A DNA stretch of 64,000 nucleotides from Iris pallida. Taxonomy: Eukaryota; Streptophyta; Magnoliopsida; Asparagales; Iridaceae. Positions within the stretch are counted from its first letter, which is position 1. Each line of letters begins with the position of its first letter. Both the position numbers and the translations under genes were made by a program. The notes under the pieces are model-generated. The model worked only from the letters and a program-made list of their open reading frames with translations. It had not been told where the DNA came from and did no database searches. Location of the stretch: the NCBI GenBank assembly GCA_029216955.1, contig JANAVB010016200.1, positions 849,675 to 913,674 of the forward strand. Direction: 5' to 3'. Shown here one piece after another: positions 8,249 through 18,301 of the stretch.

Positions 8249-10585
8249 TTAGACATAATACTTCTTCAGGAACTTGCCATTGATGGGTAGCATGAGCAAG
8301 TCTCTGTTTTGCTTTGCAAGGCGGTAAGCACCGTTGGAGAATACCGTCTCAATGATAAACGGACCCTCCCACTTTGGTTGGAATTTGCCGGCGGTCTTGT
8401 GAGTCATGACCATTGGCCTCCGGACTGCCAAGACGAGATCGCCTACCTGGAATGTTCTGATTTTGACCTTCTTGTTGAAGGCTCCTGAGATGCATGCTTG
8501 GTATAGCTCGATCCTTTGCTGAGCTAGGAGGCGCTTTTCATCTAAGGCCTCTAACTCTTGCAGTCGACGTCGGTAGTTATCATCGGTTGTCAATTGATGG
8601 GTGAGGACGACACGTAGTGAGGGGATCTGTGTCTCCAAGGGGAGTACTGCCTCACTCCCGTATACCAAGGAGAATGGCGTATTTCCGGTGGCTGTTCGGA
8701 CCGTGGTGCGATAAGCCCATAAGCACTCGCCGAGCTTCTTGTTCCAGTCGCGCTTGTTGGAGGAGACGAACTTCTTGAGCAGTTTGATGATTGTTTTGTT
8801 TAACGCCTCTGCTAATCCATTTGCTGCCGGGTTGTACGGCGTCGAGACGATATTCTGAATACGGTGCTTATCGTAAAATCGATAGAATGCGTGGCTTGTA
8901 AACTGCGGACCATTATCATGGATGATCCTTCGGGGCAGTCCAAAGCGGTAGATGACGTGGTGTTTAAGGAAGCTGATCACGTTTGAAGTCTTGACTTCTG
9001 CGAGTGGGACAGCTTCCGCCAATTTAGAGAAGTAATCAGTGATTGCAAGTATGAAGCGATGTCCTCGGGAGGAAGGTGGGGTGATTGGACCAATAATATC
9101 CATTTCCCATGCTTCGAATGGCCAGGATGCCGCTGTCGGATGTAAAAATTCGGATAGTTGGTGGATGAAGTCCGCGTGGACTTGGCAAGCTTTGCACTTT
9201 CTAGCATAATCTATCGCGTCTGCCACCATTGTGGGCCAATAGTAGCCCATTCGGCGAAGGCGGACTTGTAGTTTCGGGCCGGGCTGGTGGGCCCCACAAA
9301 CACCGTCATGGGCTTCTCGTACGGCTTCTTTGGCTTCTGCGTTTGACAGACACCGAAATAGTAATCCATCGTAGGAGCGGCGATACAGCATTTTCGTCTC
9401 TGTATCGTAGAAGAATCTGAGGGAACGCCTTCTGATGGAAGTAGCTTCCTTTGGGTTCTCAGGCAAGATGTCGTAGACGACGAAGTCGACGAATGGTTGT
9501 CTCCAATCTGGGGCGTCATCGATCGTCTGTGCGGAATAACTTGCGACGAATTGCACATTGTTTTTGGGACAGACCAGTTCATGGCCTATCACTTCCACTG
9601 ATTGTCGATCATAATTCGGAACTGCTAGGGAAGAGGCGAGACCAGCTAGGGCATCGGCTTCAATATTTTGGAGTCTGGGGACGTACTCGATGAAGAACCC
9701 TTCAAATGCCGAGATGATATTAATCGTTATTTGATGATAAGGGATCATGTCTTCATGGCGGACCTCGTACGAACCCCGGATCTGATTGACGATTAGTTGG
9801 GAATTGCCGTATGCTTCAAGGTATTCTATCCCCAGCTCTCTTGCAAGTTGGAGGCCAATGACCAGAGCGTTGTACTCGGCCACATTGTTAGAGCAGGGTT
9901 CAGTGAGGGAATAAGCACGGTTAATCACCAATCCGAAAGGAGAAATTAGTACTACTCCGACTCCGACGACTATATTGCCTTTAGGTCCGGTCCTCGAAGC
10001 GCCGTCGAAGAACATTCGCCATATATTTTCGTGGGAGGTTGTATGCGAGTTGACGACCTCATCTGGGATCTCTTCGTATATCCTGGAGGACTCCGAGCCT
10101 GGGTGGGCTGCCAAGCAATCTGCCAGGGCTTGACATTTGACTGCCTTTTGGGGGACGAAGATCATATGATAAGAGGACAGCAGTATTGCCCATGTAGCGA
10201 GGTGAGAGCTGAGTGCCCCTGGTTTAGTCATGAGGACCCTGAGAAGGTTAACTCGTGAGATCACATGTATCGTTTATCCGATGACATAGTACCGCATTTT
10301 CTGAATGGCAAACACCAGAGCGAGGCATTCCTTCTCCACAGCGGTGTATCGGTGCTCTGGCCCAATCATCATTCGGCTGAGGTAATATATGGCCTGTTCA
10401 TGGCCTGCATCATTATTCTGTGCCAGCAGAGCACCGAGGGAGTGTTCTATTGCTCGTACATAGAGCAGAAATAGTTTTCCAGGGACTGGGGCTACCAAGA
10501 CCGGAGGATTTGACAGATATTCTTTGATGCTATCGAAAGCACGCTGGCATTCTTCGTCCCATACGAATGAGACTCCTTTCTTCAT
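8249..10585 (-). CDS. Element A RNase H, second RNase H and integrase segment
   Basis: The first piece (10585-10274) is the RT-linked RNase H, still open from GVSFVWDEECQRAFDSIK. After one stop, MFFDGASRTGPKG with NVAEYNALVIGLQLA marks the additional, archaeal-like RNase H typical of Tat elements. The integrase follows: a zinc-binding H..H..CKACQ module, catalytic core MDIIGP near 9085-9102, HDNGPQF near 8905-8925, and a Glu 35 residues after that Asp, giving the D,D(35)E spacing. The C-terminal part ends at LKKYYV before 8249. No chromodomain is seen, which fits Tat. Confidence 0.85.
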
Positions 10586-10633
10586 GAGGTGCGTAAATGG
10601 TCGACATCGTCCGGAGAGGTTGGAAATGAACCT

Positions 10634-13600
10634 TCAGATGTAAGCTAGCCTTCCCTGAAGGCCTCTGAGTTCGCGGAGATTTCTCGGAGGATCCATCTCT
10701 ATGATTGCTTTTGTCTTTTCGGGGTCTATATGGATACCCTTTGCAGTGATGATGAAGCCTAAGAACTTTCCACTAGATACGCCCAGGAAGTACTTCGTAG
10801 GGTTCATCTTCAAATTGTGCGTTCGCATTAGGTCGAATACCGTCCATAGATCCTGCAGGTGGTCTCCTTTGCTACGGCTCTTGACGGCTATATCATCAAC
10901 ATAGCACTCCACCGTCTTGCGTAAGTGGTCTCTGAAGATGATGCTCATAGCTCTTTGATATGTGGCGCCAGCATTCTTTAAACCGAAAGGCATGACTGTG
11001 TAGCAGTACGTGCCAATCGGTGTTCGGAATGATGTATGCTTTTCGTCGTCGGAAGACATCTTGATTTGGTTGTATCCCGAGAAGCCATCCATGAATGACA
11101 TGCGCTCAAAGCCGCAGGTATTATCGATCATGATGTCTGTGATAGGAAGGGGGAATTCATCTTTGGGACATACCTCGTTCAGGTTACAGAAGTCGATGCA
11201 GATTCGAATTTTCCTATTCTTCTTGAGGACAGGTACTATATTAGCGATCCAATCGGGACGTTGCTCCTCACGAATGAAGCCGCTGGCTATTAGTTTGTTG
11301 ACTTCAGCTTCGATCGCGTCCATGATACCTGGGCAGAAGCGTCGCTGTTGTTGTTTGACTGGCTTCGCATCTGGCCGAATATTAAGTTTATGAAGAGCGA
11401 TGTCAGGATTTAACCCTGGCATGTCTTCATAGCTCCAGGCGAACACATCAATGTACTCCTTGACAAGTTCTAACAGTGACTCCCGTTCTTCATTGGTTAG
11501 GCTTTCACTGATGAAGATCGGTTTTGGAGAAGATTCGCTGCCGAGATCCACTTGTATGACCTTATCTTCAGTAGGAGGTTCTCTCAGTTTGAATCGCTTT
11601 TCCCATTGCGTGTCTAATTGCTGGGCCCATGGCTCTAGCTCGAGGATTTCGGGAATGTCTTCGTCTTCCTCGTAAGCGTCGGCGAACGTCATGTTGACTG
11701 ACATGACTTGTCTGAACATATCTCCGATGCTGGTATCTGAGTCGAAAGTTGGTGATCCGGTTGAATGTGACTGCCAGTCGCATTCTTCATCTGAACTTTC
11801 CGGGGTCGTAGTAGACGTTACATACCCCAACCCACATCGAGTTTTGTTATAGTAGTTCCGTGGTTTGCCCGTCGGGACTGGCGACTTCAAAGGTAATCGT
11901 CGCCCAGTGCCATAGTTCAATCCTGGCGTAGTCTCTAGATCATACCCCTGTTTCTGTATGAGATATTTGGATTGAGGGCTATAGAGATATAGAGGCAGTC
12001 TCCCGGCATCTGACCCAAGGTCGTCTTCTTCTATGGTGCGGGGATGAGGGTTGTTCGTCCGGCCGAAGATGACTGGATGATCTCCTCCCTTGTGTATTCG
12101 GTAGGCATCTTCTACTGGAGTAAGCTGGATTACGGTGTACACATTTGTCACCTGTGTGTATAGGTGAGCGCCTATGCCGTGTTCCATAGCATACATCGTA
12201 CATAGCTTATTGAGCTCGATGTAGTTCAAAGATAACCCTTTATTGATGAAGTAAGGTATCTTTTCTAGGGGGATTACATCATCAGCGGAGGGGACATTAG
12301 TGTGGGCGGCCACATACTTGGCTAGCTCCAGTTCCTCTTCGACTACCCCCTGTGTGAACGAAGACTGAGAGGACGACCTAGGAAGCTTGATCGTCAGTGG
12401 TCCAGTTGATAGAGCAGAGCGTGGAGTAGTTGGCAGACTGGCGACCCCCAGTTTGGCATTCGATGTGGAGCGAGGAGTGGCTGGTTCGCTGGAAGTGTCA
12501 GACCTTGCATCGAAGCGACAACCTTTCTTGGGAAGGCGTATTGTCAATGGCCTGTCCAAGGGGTTGATCTTCTCTGTTTGTGGTTGACTGACTCTTGGTA
12601 ACCTGATGGTTAGTAGCTCCGTTGTGGGTCTCGGCACTTGGCTGGATCTAGGCAGCCGGATCATCATCTGCTCTTCTTGCGCCGAGAGGCTGATCGCATC
12701 CTTCCGTAGAGTGGCGGTGAGGGGTGCAGACTTGCCCGATTTGCGAGCTTGGAGGTGGATCGTCAGGGGTCCTTCTGATCCCGTGGCTGTCTCAGTATGA
12801 GCTTGTGCGTCTCCTTCATCCAGGTGCCTCTTCGACTTTTCGTATAAACAGGAGTCCGAGTAGTAAGATTCGACCCCTTTGAAGGGATCGATGTCAGCAA
12901 ACTCTGTCTTCACGAAGCCGTGTTTGTCGACATATTTGAAGTACTGGTGTAGCGTAGAAGGCACGATCATATAATCGTGTATCCATGGGCGCCCCAAGAG
13001 GATGTTGTAAGAAGTGTCTGCATCTATGACGTAGCAGGTGACCTCGGATTGGAGATCGCCAATCTGACACTTCAGACGAATCTTTCCGATAGGGTAGCTC
13101 ATGCCCAAATTGAAACCGCTGATGGCGGTGCTTGTAGGTGTCAGACGATGCATTGGGATGCGAAGATGATGTAGCAGACCTTTCGGGATGATGCTTATGG
13201 AAGAGCCAGGATCAATGTGCATCCGATCCACCTTCACGTCGCCGATGTATCCCGTGTAGTATAGCGGGCGATCATGTAGGTTGGTTTTGATGAGCATGTC
13301 CTGCGAAGTGAAGACGATGTTGGGCATTGCTCCCGTGCAGGCACTATCTTGGAGATCCATGGGTGAGTCCTCCCTAGTGAGGTTAGATTGAGCTAGATAG
13401 GCATCGGCATTTTGGAGTGCTTCGCTCAGTGCAATACGAACGTCCTTGGAGAGCCTTAGGAGTTCGTACAATGACAATTTGGCCGGAGTGTTAGCCAATT
13501 GTGCTAAGATGTCAAAGTTGTAGGGCCTCTCTAGCCCTTGGGCTGCGTCCTTTCGGAGAGATTTGTCGAAGCGAGTCTCCTTCGGCCTAAGCTTGTCGGT

Positions 13601-13828
13601 CGTCGAGGGCTGAGCCGGTCCCAGAGCATCAGTTGCAGTGGGTTGATGATTTTCAGCTGGACTATCAACCACAGGTTGGGATTGCGCTCCGGACCGTATG
13701 ACGACGGCTGTAGCTTCCTCGTAGTCTGCTGAAACTGTGCGGCAGGTCTTAATTTTTCCACTCTTTTTGTTGGTAGAAGATGGTGTGGGCCGAGTTACTT
13801 CTGACACCAAGTCTGGATGGACCCACAT
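10634..13828 (-). CDS. Element A protease and reverse transcriptase segment
   Basis: The longest open part, 1,064 codons. The aspartic-protease site DPGSS lies near 13201-13215, with ILLGRPWIHDY further on as the second protease signature. A long variable linker carries several copies of a motif like PLTIRLPR(S) between about 12780 and 12360. The reverse transcriptase follows, with KIRICIDFCNLNEVCPKD, MPFGLKNAGATYQ and the catalytic YVDD at about 10892-10903. A stop at 10634 cuts it inside the RT/RNase H connection. The repeated PLTIRLPR linker is not a domain I recognise. Confidence 0.85.
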   Translation of the reverse strand: MWVHPDLVSEVTRPTPSSTNKKSGKIKTCRTVSADYEEATAVVIRSGAQSQPVVDSPAENHQPTATDALGPAQPSTTDKLRPKETRFDKSLRKDAAQGLERPYNFDILAQLANTPAKLSLYELLRLSKDVRIALSEALQNADAYLAQSNLTREDSPMDLQDSACTGAMPNIVFTSQDMLIKTNLHDRPLYYTGYIGDVKVDRMHIDPGSSISIIPKGLLHHLRIPMHRLTPTSTAISGFNLGMSYPIGKIRLKCQIGDLQSEVTCYVIDADTSYNILLGRPWIHDYMIVPSTLHQYFKYVDKHGFVKTEFADIDPFKGVESYYSDSCLYEKSKRHLDEGDAQAHTETATGSEGPLTIHLQARKSGKSAPLTATLRKDAISLSAQEEQMMIRLPRSSQVPRPTTELLTIRLPRVSQPQTEKINPLDRPLTIRLPKKGCRFDARSDTSSEPATPRSTSNAKLGVASLPTTPRSALSTGPLTIKLPRSSSQSSFTQGVVEEELELAKYVAAHTNVPSADDVIPLEKIPYFINKGLSLNYIELNKLCTMYAMEHGIGAHLYTQVTNVYTVIQLTPVEDAYRIHKGGDHPVIFGRTNNPHPRTIEEDDLGSDAGRLPLYLYSPQSKYLIQKQGYDLETTPGLNYGTGRRLPLKSPVPTGKPRNYYNKTRCGLGYVTSTTTPESSDEECDWQSHSTGSPTFDSDTSIGDMFRQVMSVNMTFADAYEEDEDIPEILELEPWAQQLDTQWEKRFKLREPPTEDKVIQVDLGSESSPKPIFISESLTNEERESLLELVKEYIDVFAWSYEDMPGLNPDIALHKLNIRPDAKPVKQQQRRFCPGIMDAIEAEVNKLIASGFIREEQRPDWIANIVPVLKKNRKIRICIDFCNLNEVCPKDEFPLPITDIMIDNTCGFERMSFMDGFSGYNQIKMSSDDEKHTSFRTPIGTYCYTVMPFGLKNAGATYQRAMSIIFRDHLRKTVECYVDDIAVKSRSKGDHLQDLWTVFDLMRTHNLKMNPTKYFLGVSSGKFLGFIITAKGIHIDPEKTKAIIEMDPPRNLRELRGLQGRLAYI

Positions 13829-13969
13829 GACCTCTCCTCTTGAGGTGGTAAGAGGTACTAGACCAGCAGCTTATTCTCGGGGCGGAGAAAGATTGGTAAT
13901 CTCCATTGTCACGAGAGGGACGGGAATTACCCCGTCTTGAGTCTCCGTTGGAGGGAAGTGGCCGAATTA

Positions 13970-16552
13970 TACGGACACCATATTGGCTGCTACGGTTACC
14001 TCTTCGAAGTCGATGGCCAGAGCGTTCGAATCGATGAGGCTTTGGATGTACCGTTTTAGTTGGTAGCAGTCATGTGTAGTGTGGTGTACATAACGGTGGT
14101 AATGGCAGAACTTCGGGTTCTCCAAATCAGTCGACCGAGGCTCCCGTCTTGGTGGAGGAAGCTGAATTCTACCTCCTTGTATGAGCATGTCTAAGATAGG
14201 CTTGACGTGGCCATCTTTGAAAGAGTAAGTGATTTGAGGCCATTGCTTGTCTGCTGGCTGTGGCTCGGGCTTCTGGGCCGTGTCGGCCACCATAGCCTGT
14301 TTTTCCTTGCTGTCCCGATTGTTGGAGGGGTTACCCCCATTATCGTTGTTAAGACGCTTGCCCTTGTTTTCTCCTTCTGATATGTACAACCCCAGTTGGC
14401 GGGCCTTCTTCAGTCGTTCTTCAGCGCTTGTGGTGCTGATGATGAATGCCTTCCAATCTTTGAATTGACTCTCGCCCATCCAGAGACTGATCGTTGGAAG
14501 CAATCTCTTTTGGCAGATTTCGATCAAAGAAGAATCCGGATTTCCGGAAGGCAGCTTCATGGCGGTCTGGCAGAACCGCTCGATGTAGTTCCTTGTTAGC
14601 TCCTTCTCCCTTTGGACGACGTCCATGAGAGTGGACATAGTGATGTCTTGTCCTACTTCATAGAATCGTTCCAAGAACATGCGCTTGAAGCCGGCGAAGG
14701 AATGGATGCAGTTGTCCGGTAGATTGCGGTACCAATTAAAGGCGACTCCTTCCAATGCTCCAATGAATAACCGTGTGAGGATCGCATCTTCATGGGGAAG
14801 ATGGTCGGTGGTGACCTCAAAGTAAGTGATGTATCGACTTGCTGAGGTTTTGCCATCATACGGGTTGATGTTGAACGGCTTATATCTTGGTAGGAATGGA
14901 ACATCCCTCCACTCAGCAGGATATGGTTGCCGTATTCTGAGATCTTGAGCGTTTTCTCAGGCATGAAACATGGCATGGAGCTCTTGGACCTCTCTTCTTA
15001 CTTCTCGGGTCTCATCTGTCGCGGCGGGGGCTATTATTTCGGGAGGATTATTGCCCGGGTTTGGTGCCACTGAGTTCGAATCTATATTGACCGCGGGGCC
15101 CGTATTTGTTTGACCAGGCACTCCTCCTTGTAAAGTGGGCAGGGCCGCTTTAATCTCGTCTACAGACTTGACCAAAGCAAATAATATGGCTTCGAGACTG
15201 TCGATGCGCTGGCGATCCCGGGAACCACCTTGATCGCTGTCCGTCATGAACACCGTTCTTACGTGAGGAGTGATGGAAGGAACGGTGGAGGATGTGCCCT
15301 CTGAGTCGTACCCATGCACCGAGAAGTCATCGGGATAGGTGGGAATGTTCTCTTCGGGCTCGGACTCGGAGGGAATGGTATCCCCAGCTTCAGAGCTTGC
15401 CTTGTCTTGAGAGTTACGGATGTCCTCGGGGGCATCAGCGTCCGTTGCTCCTGATGGAAGAGTTGTTTGTGCGGACTCGGTTCCTTGGAACATCGAATTG
15501 TTGCGGATGTTCGGAGGAGTGCTACCCCCAGCTCCTTCAACCCCCAGCGATGTGGATGATGAATTTCCCATTGAGGTAAATTTCGTCTTTGAACGAGTGT
15601 GTTGGAATACACCAGTGGAGGGCAGCCGTTTAGACGACAGTTTCTTAGTTGTAATGGTTGATATCTTCGGACTGGAGACGCTCGTTTTCTTCCTCCTCTC
15701 TTCGGTGGGAACTTTTTGAGCAGAATTGCAGGAGACAACAGGAGGTGCCTCATCTTCAGAGTTCGGGTGCTGTAACCTTTGGAAGGCGGATGGCCGAGCT
15801 TCCGTCATTGTCGCGTTGTTGCAGCAGCAATTGACGATGATTTGGGTGCAGCGATGTCCAAACGAGGACTCTTTGCACACCGACACTCCTTCTCTTTCCT
15901 TGTGTTTGTGGAGGATCGTCTCCCGCAGGTCAGAGGAACCACTCTGTCTGTTTGCCGCGGGGGGCTGGACTTGAGTGGTTGTATACAACTTTCCATCCGA
16001 GGCCCGTGTGATAGTCAACGGGACGCTCCGATAGTCAGAGGTTGGGACAGCTGACTGGGCTCGATGAGCCCGCGCTGCCCTAGACTTCCTCCTTCTAGCA
16101 CTTGTGGGTGCGTAATAGGAGAAGTCCAAGTTGAATGCCACAGAGTCTGGCTTATCATACAGAGAATCATCAGGGTCGGGACCGTATGAGAGACGGTCGA
16201 AGACCGATCGAGAGAAGCGTGGAACGGACGCTATGCTGCTAGAGTTGGGTACCGTGCAGGCTGTCTGCATGCGGTCATCTTCTGCTATCGGATGAGTTAT
16301 CTTTGGGCGTCTAGGAGTCATGACCGTGCAGGCTGGCCGCATGCGGTTGGCAATAGTGGCCGCATGGGTTTTCTGCAAGCGACTGACTCCTGTAGCCTCA
16401 TGTGTTTCATCCATGTGATTGGCGACCGTAGCTGCATAAACTATGCGGCTGCCAGATGTGATCGCCTGATTCTGCTTCATGCGGCTAGCGACTGTGGCCG
16501 CATGGGCTTTGTCCATGTGGCTAGCGGATGTGGTCGCATGAGCCTTTTTCAC
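13970..16552 (-). CDS. Element A Gag region, with N-terminal HAAT-x-A-x-RM repeats
   Basis: The N-terminal ~110 residues (16552 down to about 16220) are built from a degenerate repeat reading HAATVASRM / HAATIANRM. It is encoded by the same CATGCGGC/GCCGCATG motif that fills the LTR. Low-complexity Ser/Pro-rich sequence follows, then the retrotransposon Gag (capsid-like) domain around 14900-14350, with GVAFNWYRNLPDN and FLERFYEVGQD. Near the end a His/Cys segment (KFCHYHRYVHHTTHDCYQL) resembles a zinc-binding motif. A TGA at 14957 splits the region. The 16552 start is the first Met of the open frame; the true start is not proven. Confidence 0.75.
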
Positions 16553-16935
16553 TCGGCTAGCACCCCTATGCGGCTCAATTCGCGTAGAGTTCCTCTTTGC
16601 CCCTGCAAGTCCAGCATCATAGTGTTTTCTTCTGCCGGACTTGGGAACAGCAGAGTTGTCTACGGTTTGAAGTGGGGCCGCAGAAGAGTCCTTCTTGCCG
16701 TCTTAAGCAACAGAGGGTACACCGTCGGGGGCTTGGGGAGGAGCAAATAATTTTGGCCTCCACTCTCTGTGAGCCTTTGTCGTGCGGGTGCGCTTCTAGA
16801 CCGGGCCAGCGCTTCCTTCGGAGAGCATCTCTTCAAACGCTTATTGGTCGAAGCGGACGACCATCTTTTGTTGCGTGGAGCCAAGTTTTGCTGCATCCGA
16901 TTGCGTCACCAACTCCTAAGCCGTGGAGAAGTTAT

Positions 16936-16953
16936 TCCCCAGCAGAGTCGCCA
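16936..16953 (-). promoter_or_regulatory. Primer-binding site of element A
   Basis: Read on the minus strand, TGGCGACTCTGCTGGGGA begins three bases after the LTR end. It starts with TGG, complementary to a tRNA CCA end. I cannot say with certainty which tRNA primes. No equivalent exists beside the left LTR. Confidence 0.75.
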
Positions 16954-16956
16954 TCG

Positions 16957-18296
16957 TGTTTGCCATTGATTGTAAAAGTACAGAACAATTATCGGAGGAC
17001 TGAACTTAGACTCATAATACAAACTCGCTTGTACAAAGAAAGTCTAGGGACGAAAACCTAGGTACAGCAATCTAAGTACAATTGTTTATTTTAGATTCTG
17101 GAGGGTAACGATAGAGGCTCGGGAAGGCGACGGCAGCCCTGCCTTACTCTTTGGACGATCGGTATGCAGCCTTGGCTTCTTGTGAAAAGATGATTGGCGT
17201 TGACGAAGAAGTGCTCTTTTTGCTCCTCTATTGCTCACCTGGCTTCTCTCTCTCTTTCTGTGTATTCTCTCTCTGACTCTGTATATTTTTATTCTGTTGT
17301 TGTCGGTCCTTGTGCAAAGAAATGATGCTGGCTATTTATAAGAGTGGGGTATGATCATTAGGGTTCGCTAATGATCATTTGTTTGGAATGTCGGCGCTCC
17401 TTCAATCTATCTGAACCCTTGATCCTGATTACAATGAATCTCGGCCATTAATGAGGATAGCACCGAATCTTGTGAGCAATTAATATTAACTGCTTTAAAT
17501 CTCCATGATGGATTCTACCAATATTCGATTGCTCGCTACGTGTCCCGTTGGCTTGATGATAAATGATATGCCTTGATCTCAGTAATTATGATGATGATGT
17601 CAAATATATTTGTTGAGATTCGGTTAAATCGTTGATTGATACGATGCCACGTGTTTTGATTGTGGGTCCTGCCAGAGCAGCATAGGATGGGCAATACTTG
17701 AACCGCAGGGAGATACTCTTCGTGAGCCGCATAGGACAATGCTTCATCGAACCGCAGGGAACGAACTCTCAATGAGCCGCATATGCATAGTCTTTGCGAG
17801 CCGCATGAGCTAGCGTTGTATTGAGCCGCAGGGGCTGAGCTCTCAGTGGGCCGCATATGGCTGATTTCTGCTAGTCATATAGGGTGACTTCTCAGTGAGC
17901 CGCATGAAGCTGTTCTTTATTTAAGCCGCATGAGATTTGCCACGTGGCAACCTAGGATTTCTGACGGATCGGGTCAGAGATCTTCTTCCTTTCCCGAAGG
18001 GTCTGTCATTATGGCAGAGCCATTATGACACTTTATGCCAGAGCTGCCACAGTCGTCAAATCGTGTCAGAGCATTAAATGAGGCCACTATTCAAAGGGCC
18101 AGCTGTAGGAAAGGATCACAGGGGGACACGTGGCATCGATCGAGCCGCATATTCCTGCTGAACCGCATACACTCTCGAGCCGCATGAGACGGAGAGTCTT
18201 CCTTTGAACTGTATAAGACAGCTCCCATATGAGCCGTATGGGCTTCGTATCCGGAGCCGCATGGACCATTATTCTGATATTTTCCATGCTTCTACA
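16957..18296 (-). repeat. Element A right (5') LTR
   Basis: 1,340 bp, read on the minus strand from TGTAGAAGC (18296) to GGCAAACA (16957). The 3' boundary follows from the solo copy at 56222-57585, which ends CAAACA directly before its own TSD, and from the primer-binding site three bases further on. TATAAATA is at 17333-17340 (minus). It carries the same TGCGGCTC octamers and G-boxes as the left LTR and is in the normal position and orientation for driving gag-pol. Confidence 0.9.
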
Positions 18297-18301
18297 GAGG
18301 G
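18297..18301. repeat. Target-site duplication GAGGG, right copy (element A)
   Basis: Directly follows the element A terminus CTTCTACA and matches 371-375. Confidence 0.9.

Larger units (their letters stand above)
8249..16552 (-). pseudogene. Element A gag-pol polyprotein (Tat-type), five nonsense mutations
   Basis: One continuous reading frame covers Gag, protease, reverse transcriptase, RNase H, a second RNase H and integrase, ending at 8249. It is interrupted only by stops at 14957-14959 (TGA), 13967-13969 (TAA), 13871-13873 (TAA), 10634-10636 (TGA) and 10274-10276 (TAA); no frameshift is needed. All five could be single C-to-T changes, as expected from deamination of methylated cytosine. 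A single gag-pol frame is usual in the lineage. It would make the virus-like particle proteins and replication enzymes, but this copy cannot be autonomous. Confidence 0.88.
376..18296 (-). mobile_element. Element A: 17.9-kb Tat-type Ty3/gypsy retrotransposon with inverted LTRs
   Basis: Orientation is given by gag-pol, which reads right to left: 5' LTR 16957-18296, primer-binding site 16936-16953, gag-pol 16552-8249, hairpin repeats, an antisense three-exon gene (2204-6996, plus strand), then the left LTR. The Tat assignment rests on the single-frame gag-pol, the DPGSS protease site, a second RNase H domain before integrase, and an extra antisense gene between integrase and 3' LTR, as described for Grande, RIRE2 and Retand. 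The oddity is that both outer ends are LTR U3 ends: TGTAGAAG at 376 and its reverse complement at 18296. The left LTR is therefore flipped. A matching 5-bp TSD flanks the whole structure, so both ends look like one integration event. Confidence 0.9.

Noticed and set aside
376..18296. Element A as a DNA transposon with ~1.3-kb terminal inverted repeats
   Set aside because: Ends are TG..CA with a TATA box, PBS and Tat gag-pol inside, and a normal solo LTR of the same family exists.
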